A DNA stretch of 64,000 nt from Elysia chlorotica (lineage: Eukaryota > Mollusca > Gastropoda > Plakobranchidae). Below the pieces are notes generated by a model. That model did no database searches, was not told where the DNA came from, and saw nothing but the letters and a program-made list of their open reading frames with translations. The stretch lies in contig RQTK01000489.1 of assembly GCA_003991915.1 (NCBI GenBank), forward strand, positions 6,487 through 70,486, written 5' to 3'. Numbering within the stretch: position 1 is the stretch's first letter; every line of letters starts with the position of its first letter. The position numbers were made by a program, and so were the translations under genes. Shown here piece after piece: positions 1-11,660 of this stretch.

Positions 1-840
1 CNNNGTAGTAAGCTTAGTGTTGTAGAATAGTCCGAGGACAGTCGGACTAGACGTCCGCAAGGGAAAACTGGCTACATTTTCCCGGGAATATTGTTGCTTG
101 AATATTACTTGGGCCTAAATATATCTAAGTATATGGTAATACGCAGGTAATTTAGCAATAAATTTGACATGAACCTTATAGCCTAGATAAGTAGATTATA
201 TCTAGATCTAGATCTATCTCTGAATGTTGTCCGAATTGAAAGCAATAATGTAGAACCTTTAGATTATAGATATAGAATCTAATCTAGAATATCTACTTCA
301 ACATTTATATAACCCTTCTCAAAATTACATTATATTCTCATGTGAATTTAGTGAACTAGATCTAGATCTAGATCTATCTACAGATTTTGATCTAGGATTT
401 ACAGCATGAAAAACGGCGGGATATGAATAGCGGGTAAAATTTAGCAGTGAATTGGACATCAACCTAGGCTATATATTAGATATAGAATCTAGGCCTATTT
501 TTTGGATAATATCTAGATTTTAGATCTACCTATGAATTTCACCCAAGCTATAGATCTGGAGCAATAACTTAGATTATACATTTTTCTAGATTTACGTCTA
601 GATCTAGAATATCTACTTCAAAATCTAAATTCTATCCAGATTTAGAACATCTAGGATTGACACTACAGCCCGACAAACGGCTGGATATGAATTGTAGATG
701 TAAAATATATATAAATCTAGATCTAGATCTATATCTCCAGTGTAGAATAGATATAGATTCCAGATACAGATCTTAGATCTTTATACTATAAGCCTAGATT
801 TTAGACCTTTGGGTCTAGATTCTATAGGCTACCTTTTTAT
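1..840. repeat. Degenerate GATCTA-rich tandem repeat upstream of E2F7/8
   Basis: This AT-rich stretch is full of runs of the palindromic hexamer GATCTA (for example near 203-222, 357-376, 716-731). It also shows a longer period. The block around 148-330 is matched, with much divergence, by the block around 440-640: both have an 'aatttagca..gaatt' start, a 'gagcaataa/aagcaataa' middle and an end reading 'agaatatctacttca'. A further related piece starts near 654. Spacing between related points is roughly 265-310 bases. No coding potential is visible. Positions 2-4 are N. Confidence 0.7.
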
Positions 841-1120
841 CTAGAGAAATAAATATAAAAGCTTTTTCAAGACACCATTTGCAGTCAGTTTTGATTAAAG
901 TTGATTCCAAATTTATGTTCATGTTCTTTTAATTTTGTCAAATCAATCGCATTGAAGGATTATTTTTATTTTATTTTTTTCAGTATGGCATTTAGAATCT
1001 ATCTATAAATAAGACAAAATTTAATGTGCATTTATAATGTGTCTTGACTTATTGAAGTCAAAGTGTTGCAAAAATTCTGTTTTCCATTGCTAACCTCTTT
1101 TTTTTTTCTATTCATCAGCA

Positions 1121-4100
1121 ATGGCAGATCGTCCTCCATTGTCTTCCCAGTCAGTTATAAATGGTGTCCATAGAAAGCCCGTAAAAAATGGACGTTTGAG
1201 GCGCTACTTTTCTGATAAGCTTGTTTATTTGGAAACTGACAAATCAAAACCTTTGACAGAGGTAAATGGTGGTTTCAATTTCCATTTGAAATTTCACCCC
1301 AAGGCGGGTAAAGAAAACCGAGCCATGGCTTCATCTGAGGCAGGGCGGTTGCAGCCTGTGACTAGAAAATCTTTGGCACCTGGAAAACCATTAGAACGTT
1401 TTGATACTGACGATTCCCAGTGGGATGGCAGCAGTGACGATGAAAGTTTGGACACCACTGAAGGTTATTTTCCCTTTGATTCCAACAACAACAAGGACAA
1501 CCTTGTTCCCAAATCGTGTCCTGCTGGGAACATAAATAGTGAACCCAGGGCTGGCCATATCACGCCCCCTCTGAGTCCCAACTGGAATCTCAAGATGTTG
1601 TGCACAGCAGTCAGCCCTGAAATTCGGCGGATGCAACAAGAGCGGGAAAGTACCTCGGCTGAAGGCAGGTCATCAACAACTTCAGTGGTTTCGTCGTCGA
1701 CCACAGCTACCACTGTGCATTTGGTCAGCCCTTCAGAGGACAACAGCCAGGATGGTGTGGACTTTGCTTCTTCTCAGGATAGCACGATAACACTAGAACT
1801 GGAAGTTATAACCTCCCGCAAAGACAAATCTTTGGGCAAGCTGTGTGATAAGTGAGTTGGTTTTTTTTTTTCTTTTTATACATAATAGCCTACAAAAATG
1901 CTTAAATTACATTAATTTTGAATAGCTGCTCTATTTTGTCTAGATAGGTATTCTAAACTTGTATGTATAACATTTTTTTTCCATTGTATGTTATAAGAGT
2001 AGGAATGATTCTCAGAAAGGATTTTAAATGTTCTTAATTTTAATTCCCATGTGTCAATTAAAAAAAAAAAAAACTTTCAATGAATCAAAAAAGTAACTGT
2101 AATGCAGATTTCTTAAAATACAAATATTCATTTTACATGACAACTTTTATTGTACATCTTGTAGTTGCTGTGAGTTTCCTTTGTTAAAATTGAAGTATGA
2201 AATTGTTGCTTTATAGCGTTAGCCTAAATGAAAAGGTTTGTCATGTTTTCCTTCTTGGATATTTTGAAATATCAATTTTGTGCGCTTATTTTCTTTTAAA
2301 GTTATGTAACCTTCTAAGTCTGGTTTCAATACAATTACAGTGCTGATCCAATTGGATTTGAAGCCAATGAAGGAATGCAAGACATCGTTCAAAAAGAATA
2401 CTGAAATATGTGTGTTTCTTTCGTGTCATCAAATAAAGAATTATTTATAATTTTTTCAGATTCCTGAACCGATATCCTGAGCATCCGGGAGACCCTGGTA
2501 TCGATATCTGTCTAGATGAGGTTGCCAAAGAATTAGGTGAGATTATCAGTGAAATCCATCGGTATCAGTTCTTAATGAAACAAAGAATAAAGGGAATCAT
2601 TTTTTAGATACACTGTATAAAAGGAAAATAGAACAAATTTAGAAAATTTATATGGTATTTTCTGCACAGTAAAATGAGACGTCTATGTGTGTTTCAAAGC
2701 TGATTGCATGATAAAATAAAATGTCACAGCATCTTCTCAAGGATCGCCCTTGTTTATGGATGGAAAACAATTATTGTTAATATCAATTTTCTTTGTTTAA
2801 ATTTTTTTTTTTTTGTGCTGAATTCGATTTTTTTTTCTCTCTTTCTTTTCTTCCACAATAGCTGTCGAGCGGAGGCGAATTTATGACATTGTGAATGTGC
2901 TAGAAAGTGTAGAAATTGTGAGCAGAGCTGCAAAGAACAAATACATGTGGCATGGCAAAACTAACTTACCTCACACCCTTGTAAAATTAAAAGTAAGCTT
3001 TGGTTTTTTTATCCTAACTTCAGATCTTGTTTTCATGATGTAATAATAACGCATAGCCAACATGGAAATACTATAAGTTACATTTTTCTTCTAAAATATT
3101 TTAAACCATCACATGATTTTGTGAGTTCCATTCTTCTTATAATCATTTTTGCCAACTTCTCAACATAATATGATGAGATCTCAGAGGGCACATTAGAAAT
3201 TTGAGTCCACAACTTTGGCCAATGGTGAATTTACTCTGAATAATTGTGAGGAATTTTCAAATATATCATGTTAAGTACTTGTTTCATGGTAGTTTGTAAA
3301 TATACATTAATTTAGTTTCGCCTTTTTTTTTTCATTGCGGCAAACAGATTTTGGCTGAGAAAGAAAAAATTGCGGAGGTGCTACAGAAATTGAAGGAGCA
3401 GGAGTGGGCCAAAGAACTAGATGACATCAAAATGAATTTGACATGTTCAAAGAAAACTGCAGAGATAACAATTGTCAGAAATAATAGTGAGGATATAGAA
3501 AAATTAGAAGGATCTACGCAGACTGGAAGTGGTAAGTAATTGAACTTTGTTATATTATAACTATATACATCTATTCATTGCTCGATTTGTAATGCAGGTG
3601 CTTATTTTCTTGTACTTTTGTTTAAAAATAAATTGGCTCTGATTTTTTTGGCGGATATTTTTCTTCAAATTTGTTTAAAAATTTGGCATGATCATTAATT
3701 TTACTAAGAGATGTAGTAAATTTAAGAACGATGAAGAATTAGCAGATCCTTTTTTTTTTCATTTTTTGAAAAAAGAGTACTGGTTTGAGAATTAGAGTAT
3801 TGAAATTGCATTCATTATAATTGTGATAGAACTTAAGACAACAGATCAAGCTCTAAGTTTCATTGTATTTTATTTCCAGTACTACCCCGAAAGGACAAGT
3901 CATTAGGGATAATGAGTCAAAGATTTCTTATGTTGTTTCTTGTTTCAAAGGTAAGAATTACCTTCTTTAAAACCCATTATTTCATGAATATTTACCAATT
4001 TATAATAGAACAGCAATCTTGTAATGTATACTTAGAAGAAGAGTTTGGAAACACAATCAGTTTGGGTGGAAACATAAACTTTATGTACATCTTTATCTAC

Positions 4101-7100
4101 GTGTACTTCTGTCAATATTTTTGTTGTTGTTGTTTTTTTTTTTAATCACACAGTCAATGCTTCTTTGTTTTGGTAAGATCATAATTATTTTACATTTGAC
4201 CCTGCAACTTTCTGGACAAGCTTTTGGTTGTAGAAGAAAACTGAGTCAATACAATTTTGAGTCATCTACATGTAGTAAAATTTTTTCCCTAAAAATAATT
4301 GGTGTAAAAGATTTGTTTTATTGTCTTTGATAATTTTTTTTTCACTCGAAAAAAAGCATGCAACTTTACTTAAATTTAAACTGCTGTTTTTCTCTAACTA
4401 AATCATTTTAAGAGATTGCTTTTCATCATATTATTAATATTGTAATCCTCTATCTCCCAGCCAAAGACTGTGAATTTGGAACTGTCAGCAAGAATATTAA
4501 TTGCAGATGGATCAATGGAAAACATTGAAGCTTCCAGATTCAAAAGTATGGGAAATTTCAACTTATCAAAATGATCTTATAAGTCTTATCTTTCTAGTTC
4601 TTTTCATGATTCATTATTATTTCTCCTTCATTTTTCCTCATGCAAATTTATTTTGTCTTGTTTTTATAAAACGAAAATCACACTTCACTCTCTGTTGCGA
4701 AAAAAAATATTGTTTGTTACATTTGCTTTATAGAGAGGGGACTCTCTCCCTCTCTCTAGGTTATAAGATCCCCTAGGTTCTCCTGAGTGATCCTATACGT
4801 CGATTTTTTTTCCTTTCAGTTTCTCCATATAAAATTGCAGATATTGAAAGCTTCAGTGTGGGGTGAAGTGTAGGCTCAAAATTTTGCACATCTGTCGCTC
4901 GTTGTAACTGTTGTAGGATTTTAAACATGACTTCTCAGAATTTGGAAACATTTTTTGTAAATGTTTTTTACTTATCTCAATTTTGAATAATGTATTCTAA
5001 GTCTTGAAATTATTTTTTTTTCATTTGATTTATCATGTTTTTCATCTGTTTTCTTGCAGCTAAAATACGACGTCTGTACGATATAGCCAACATTCTCACC
5101 AGTCTGGGATTAATCAAGAAGATTCAAGTGACAGACATTCGCGGCAGGAAATCAGCTTATGAATATATTGGGCCGGATGTTGATCAGTTTCAAGTAGTAG
5201 ACCGTGAGTAAAAGTTGCAGTTGTAACATCTATTGGATGTTTAGTTAGTAAAAATAATGGTTGTAGTTGTGCTCATTTTTGTATTTCAGATTGCTGTTAA
5301 TGAACTGTTATTTGTAAATAATAACAAAAGCAGTGGTGCTGAAAGTTTCAATGGCTGTTGTATAAGTGAATTTGAGCTTTAATTTCTAAAAATTGAGCAA
5401 ATGATTTCATAGCTGCCAACCAGTACGTATAATACGTACTTCGTACGTATTTGACCCCCCGAGTACGGGCGTCCGTATATGGTTGAAAAAATACGTATTT
5501 GACGGTATTCATCTAAAATTCGGGTGCCCCGTCCATCGCTCAGTACTACTACTTGCTGCCATTTTTGGCAATAACGCCCGGTTAGCCCAGCCGTTAACAG
5601 GACCCATTCACTTTTTTAACGTCTCATAAGTACACCTTACGCTTCGTGGCACTGGGATCGGCGTGGTCTCTAATCAATTATTTTGTAGATTTATCTTTCA
5701 CTCGCGGCTCTTTTCGGTAAAAATATGCGGTAAATAGTGTACCACTATATCGGCAATTATGCTTCCGCCGCCGGCGATCTGTCCATCCGGGAATCCCACA
5801 GTTTTACTGACTGCTGCTGGCGGAGAGTTTGTTTCCAAGAATTCACCTTTGCGGCTACCGGTTAAACTAATTTATACTTTAAACCATCTTCACAGACTGA
5901 TTTAGACTTAAAACCATCTTCGCTGTCAAGCGCCTATCGCCTCACAGTTCTTACTCTCGCACGATCAGACAATTTCATATTTTGTAGTGCAAGGCGCAAA
6001 CTGCTACTCTTTCACACACACAGACATGCACACACACACACATCCCAGTTGGGCGGCGCATTATTGCATTTACTCAAAGATGTTACATACTGTGTAACAT
6101 ATTGTGCCCACTCTTTTATTCTTGGGCTAAATTATTCAAATTATCTTCACAGCTTTCACTTATCAATATAAATCTCGCTTATATATATATATATTCGTTA
6201 TCGTCATCGGGATTTGGATCTGATATTACAAACGGATTATTGATGTTGCCTGGCGCTACAGTGTTGCAACTCAAGTCATACCGATGTCACCTTTTGTGTC
6301 CCATATGGACATCTAGATTTTCGATCATTTTCGTACATTTACGATCTTTTCGGTGACACCCGATTTGTTGCATTCCCCGCTAAATAGCCGATGGAAGACA
6401 TGCCTCTAAACAAACCTATCTGTCGTTCCGAAGTGACACTACATCTCGTGAAGGTGAATCTAGATCTAGATCTAGACTGTAGCTTCATATTCTAAATCTA
6501 GTTGATGTCCGGTGGTATAGATTTAGACCTAATTCTGTAATATAATAATTATAGGAACGAACTGGCTCTAGTGGCAGAGCGTCTGGTTATCAGTAGGTGC
6601 CTAATTTGAGGCCACCGACTGGGCAAATTAAAAGTTGGATTTGTCCCCTAGTGGTTGTTCAGTCAATGAGAATCGTTAAGAAATGAAATTCATAAAACAC
6701 GCTAAAATTAAATACTTAATGGGCTCTTACAGTAAGTTGTCTGATATAATTTTGGTTGAAACCTATATACTTTAAGCCAACAAAAACTTATAAATCAAAT
6801 CATTTGCTCAATATTTAGAAATTAAAGCTCAAATTCACTTATACAACAGCCATTGAAACTTTCAGGTGCACTGCTTTTGTTATCATTTACAAATAACAGT
6901 TCATTAACAGCAATCTGAAATACAAAAATGAGCACAACTACAACCATTATTTTTACTAACTAAACATCCCATAGATGTTACAACTGCAACCTTTACTCAC
7001 GGTCTACTACTTGAAACTGATCGACATCCGGGCCAATATATTCATAAGCTGATTTCCTGCCGCGAATGTCTGTCACTTGAATCTTCTTGATTAACAGACA

Positions 7101-10026
7101 ACTTACTGTAAGAGCCCATTAAGTATTTAATTTTAGCGTGTTTTATGAATTTCATTTCTTAACGTCCTTTAATTAGATATGTTATATAACAGGGATCATT
7201 TATTTTAGAAGACAAAAATGAAACAAAATGTAAATATTTAGAAAAGTAATATTAAATTTTAAGCTTCAACATGAATGTACATATCCTGACAATTTTATTT
7301 TCTGGTTTTGTTTTTTTATCAGAATGTTACTACGATGGTTGTCATCGTCCAAGTTCACGGCATTCGTTGTTGGATTGCATTAGGAATGAAAATGGTAAGA
7401 CAAGTGTGTACAACTTAAAAAGAAAATTGTCTTTTAACTTGTCATTTACCCAAGCGCTGTATTTTGGAATGTGATACTTTTTTATCATTGTCAAGAACAC
7501 ATTTTTCATTATTTTACTTACTGTATATTACTTGCATTTTTATGCCTTCATGTTGGGCAATGCTGTATTTTTAGTTGTGTGTAATAGATTCATCTTTATC
7601 AACAGAATTTGATAGATATGTTTCTAAATTCTATGCAATACCTTTCCATTTTTCAGTTCAAAGTATTATGCATGGATTTAGACCCATACGCCCAGCTGGC
7701 TCCGTAGTCCCAAGTGGTCATCAAGTAAAAAATGGTAATTGATCATTTTTCACATTCTGTTTGTTTTTCTTCTCTTGGTTTAAGGCCCACCTCCAAAGTG
7801 GTCTAGTGCTATGTCTTTATTAGAAATTCCATTGAAATATAGCCTGCATAAAACTCTTCTGAGAGAAATTAGAGGCATCGCGGTTGTTTTGTGTCTTTCA
7901 AATCAAATTATACTGTACATGTATGTATATCCTGATAAATAAATTTATTTTTTGTTTTATTCAAGTACATAATTTTTCATGAAGTGAACACAGTTAATAG
8001 TTAAGAAGATTGCAAATAAAGTAGACTGATGTGTATTCTCTGTGGAATGCTGATAATCATATGCCACTTTCATGATGCCTAGCAACCGCTTACAAATGCC
8101 TAGGTGTATGTATGAATCATCTATCTATGATTGCCTTCATTAGATTTACGGTTGAAACTGGAGCAGCACCAGCGGACATGTCTACCAAGACATTCTTCTT
8201 TTGACGAAATATGTCGGGTAGCAGCGCATGAGCGAGAACTGCTACAGAAGACAACCTCACAACCTACCAGTCCAATTAAGAAGCTAGACTTTGACAGTAA
8301 GAGATTTTGTTGTCAACGCTTTCTTCCACCACCACCACCACCACACACACACACACACTCACACATTTTATTTTTTTATTTTTGTTGCTATCCTTTCAAA
8401 GTTTACATGATGGCCAAATGTCTGGAAAGATATTCTCACATACTATTCAGCTTTAAATCTAAATAGAGAGAGAGAGAGAAAGTATGTTCATTATTGTTTT
8501 CATTGATCGTGTAAAACAAATTACTGTCCGGATAGCTTCAGTTTCAAATCACAATGCACAATATATATTTTTATATTTCAATATCAATGTTTGGTTAATG
8601 TTTTTTGTTTTTTTGTTTATTTTTTTTTTTTACAGGTGAGCCCCAGTCTAAGCCTCACAAGTTTGCCATGCCAGCAACTATCTCAAAGCACTTGAGTTTT
8701 GATGACCGTCTCAGTCATTCATCAGCGTCATTGAAGCAACGTCAGACGTCAGGACAAGAATGTGTGAAAATAATTCACATTCCTCGCCCAGTGCCTGTAG
8801 GCTCAAGTTTTCAACTCACAAAAATGTCAAGTGCGGAAAGTCAGCAAGAAGATTCCTTGCCGTCGACCCCAAAACCGGGGACTGCCAGGCCTTGTGAGAC
8901 CATCATTTTGTCCAAGAACAGTGGTGAGGTCAAGACCATTACAGGCGGGAGTGTAACCAAAGTGTCCAACGTTGGTACACCTGCTGGTCCACCTCAACAT
9001 ATCTCTTTGTCAAGCTCAGAGTTCGAGCAAGTGCTTCAGTCCCTGCAGGCTGCAAAATCCAGTGCTCAGCGCCAAATACGCTTTAACAAAAACTCTGAGG
9101 AGGAGACTGCCTCATCACCCGTCATTGGTCAAGCTATCAATCTGCTGGGGAGAACCCTTCTCCAGTCACCAGAATATGACATGGCGAGGCTCAACGAAAC
9201 TAGCCCCATGCCAGGCACTACTTTCCTTCACCGCACTTTGAAGCGCAATATGGTTGAGATTCAAGGCCCTGATGAAAAGAGAGTCCGCCTTGAGCTGCCC
9301 ACTCCACCGCTAGGTTCAACTCTATCCAGTGATGCTTGTGAGGCAACGTTCACCTCTCCGTCAGGACCCGACTTCAAAATTGGTTTGAGGAGATTGAAAA
9401 GTCTACCCACTCAGCCCTCAAGGGTGTCCTCGGAAAAACCTCAAACAAACTGCTATATCCCCAAAATTGTAGTGCACAGTATTTCACCAAGTGTTGGACC
9501 TACAACTACCTCAGCAACAGTGATTGCCACTCCACCTCCCTCTGGAATCGCAGCTCCCCTAGGAAGCAACAGCAATACTCGTTCACTGCAGCAAACTTCA
9601 TCCCCTGCTACTCCACTGGTGCAATTCAGAACTCCCAGCAGAATAGTACTCACACCAAGTTCATCCTCTGAAAACAGGTCCCTGGGCTCCAAAGGTAATG
9701 TTCGCCCCATCAGAATCATACAGATGACGTCACCCAACTGCTCTAAAGCCATCAAGTCCTCTTCCTTACTGACCCCAACAGATGAAGCTACATCATCAGG
9801 GCAAGCTGTGTTCACCATGTCCCTCCCAGCTCCATCACCAAGTCACCTGAAGCAGGGGGTGGATTCTAAAGATTTGGCTGTCAGCATTAACAGCTCCATG
9901 CCACCATCACACCATAGCGCTTCCTCCCCATTCAAGGTTGTTATACCATCTTCCTCCTTGAAGCATACTAAAACTTTCCATGTGAAAATTCCCTCCAACA
10001 AGTTTAGTAAAACTGCCAGTATGTAA
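1121..10026 (+). CDS. E2F7/8: Atypical E2F transcription factor (E2F7/8 family), 11 coding exons
   Basis: Cell-cycle transcriptional repressor of the atypical E2F class; known members bind E2F sites through two DNA-binding domains without a DP partner. Coding exons: 1121-1851, 2460-2536, 2862-2992, 3348-3531, 3880-3950, 4461-4545, 5060-5203, 7323-7394, 7657-7734, 8144-8296, 8636-10026. All have GT donors and AG acceptors and join in frame to about 1038 residues, somewhat longer than vertebrate E2F7 or E2F8. Domain 1 (about residues 232-303) contains [14 protein letters not shown] and [13 protein letters not shown]. Domain 2 (about 377-465) contains [17 protein letters not shown] and [19 protein letters not shown] conserved RHSSFDEIC block follows in exon 10. 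The last 464 residues are Ser/Thr/Pro-rich and look disordered. No DP-dimerisation or RB-binding region was recognised. The ATG at 1121 follows a strong acceptor (polypyrimidine tract, CAG at 1116-1118), so a 5' UTR exon probably lies upstream. Confidence 0.93.
5110..5407 (+). repeat. Left copy of inverted duplication including the 3' part of E2F7/8 exon 7
   Basis: This 298-base segment covers the last 94 bases of exon 7, its donor site and about 200 bases of intron. It is repeated in reverse orientation, with only scattered substitutions, at 6797-7094. The functional copy is this one: it carries the correct acceptor upstream and the correct phase. Confidence 0.9.
5408..6673. mobile_element. 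Inserted block in E2F7/8 intron 7, probably a non-autonomous transposon plus SINE
   Basis: This 1.27-kb block separates two segments that the inverted copies downstream suggest were once close together. Its first 120 bases are rich in GTACG/TACGTAT words. It carries an AC microsatellite near 6013-6043, a TA run near 6182-6193 and a GATCTA run near 6460-6475. From about 6553 to 6673 it looks like a tRNA-derived SINE head, with a box-A-like 'tggctctagtggcagagcg'. I found no transposase reading frame and no clear terminal inverted repeats, so the class is unknown. Confidence 0.5.
6674..6743 (+). repeat. Short arm of the second inverted duplication in E2F7/8 intron 7
   Basis: These 70 bases recur in reverse orientation at 7095-7164. 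The inverted partner starts exactly where the inverted copy of exon 7 ends (7094/7095), which ties both duplications to one event. Confidence 0.9.
6797..7164 (-). repeat. Adjoining inverted copies of 5110-5407 and 6674-6743; antisense exon 7 fragment
   Basis: Bases 6797-7094 are the reverse complement of 5110-5407, including 94 bases of exon 7. Bases 7095-7164 are the reverse complement of 6674-6743. The exon 7 fragment here lies antisense to the gene and lacks its acceptor, so it should not be read as an exon. In the transcript it could pair with the true exon 7. Confidence 0.88.
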
Positions 10027-11323
10027 TTTGAAAATATTCAATGTAGGTATGTACCAAGATAGTATGGTATTGAAAAAAATACCAAAGGTTACATTTCTTT
10101 TTAATTTCTATCTTTTATCATACTATGGCATAAATTGAACGTTGAATTTGTCATTTCTCATTCAAATTTAAAAGTTGAGGAAATTATCTTATTTCACCAA
10201 TTGTAGTTTAAGATATTGGGCTTAGATTTATGTCAGCGTTGCATTTTAAGTAAGATATTTAACGATCTCATACTACAGTATAAGCGTTGCCTACTATTCA
10301 AATTTAGAGTTGTTTAGGACACACAGTGAAAGTACACTTGGTTAGTTTTATTTTCATTCATCATTTTGCAATAGGTGTTAACATTATTTGCAATCCTTTA
10401 TGGCTGAATTGTTGTCAAATTCAATTTTATCTCACATCTTGCTTGCAGATACAGACCTGCCGAAAGTACGGTTTCGCCGTACAAAAGTACGGCGAGGCGC
10501 CGAAAAATACGGTGTACGGCGAGCCCTCGAAAAAGTACGGCGAGCGATCAAATTACCTTATTTTTTGTTACTATATTTTACTACTATTTATCATATCGCC
10601 TACATTTTAAATCTTTGTTTCGTTTTGCCTAGACTACCGGTAGAAGTTTTTAATTGTTCTATTACGATTAGTAGGTGTGTTTCCGCTTTATGTGATTCAC
10701 TTTCCTTTTCTCAAACGAAATTGAGTCAAATCGACGTTTAAAAAAAAAGATTTCAAAATCCAACTTCATCAACTTAATTTTTAAGAACAACGAGAAAACC
10801 ACAGCTGGTCTAAATCTAGTCCTGTTAATTTAGGCCGAGTCAAAATGATGAAGGCCTATCCATTCTTATGTCGCGTTATTCCCGATGTGTAGCGACTGTT
10901 CATCCTCTTTGTCGGAACTAGATCTTGGCTTTGTCTTACAGTATCGCCTACGACGTCTTTTATTTTTTTATTTATATTATACTGAATCTCTTATTGAATA
11001 CAGTAAATGGACACAATGTGTTTGTTTTCCAAGAAAGAGAGATTTACGGTACATTTTCAATGAAACATAACTAAAGCCCCAATTTCTTCCATTGTCTTTA
11101 AGAAGACATACTGAAACAGATCTTTGTGATTGGCGTAAATGTTCATATACGTATAATATATTGGAAAGTGTTCTAATGTATGGAACATTTTCGATTTCCT
11201 TCAACCAAAATCGGATCTGATCTAGAAGTAACACGACGTTGAGAATGAAGAGTTGAGAGCATAGGCCTAGGCCCGACTAAAGCTCTTCCTCTGTTCCTCG
11301 TTCGTTTTCGTCCATTGCCATTT

Positions 11324-11328
<5 letters not shown>

Positions 11329-11391
<63 letters not shown>
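11329..11391. repeat. (CT)n microsatellite
   Basis: About 60 bases of uninterrupted CT. It closes a unit beginning near 11243 that resembles the unit near 11436. Confidence 0.97.
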
Positions 11392-11393
<2 letters not shown>

Positions 11394-11509
11394 GTCGGCA
11401 TACTTAAATACCAATACCATTCCAGATTTAGATTTGTGAACATTTGAAAACATAGGCCTACTCTAGCTGTTCCTGTCCCTCGTCCATTTTCGTCAATTGC
11501 TATTGCTCA

Positions 11510-11660
11510 CTCTTCTTCTTCTTCTTCTTCTTCTTTTTCTTCTTTGTTTTCTCTCTTCTATCTGTCTCCGTCTCTTCTTCTTCTTCTTCTTCTTCTTCTT
11601 CTTCTTCTTCTTCTTCTTCTTCTTCTTCTTCTTCTTCTTCTTCTTCTTCTTCTTCTTCTT
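11510..11660. repeat. (TTC)n microsatellite
   Basis: About 150 bases of TTC with one interruption (11533-11570). It reads as poly-Glu on the other strand, which is an artefact of the repeat and not a protein. Confidence 0.97.

Noticed and set aside
6980..7094. Antisense E2F DNA-binding-domain coding fragment as a separate gene or exon
   Set aside because: It is the inverted copy of the end of exon 7 with intron attached; it lacks an acceptor and any further exon.
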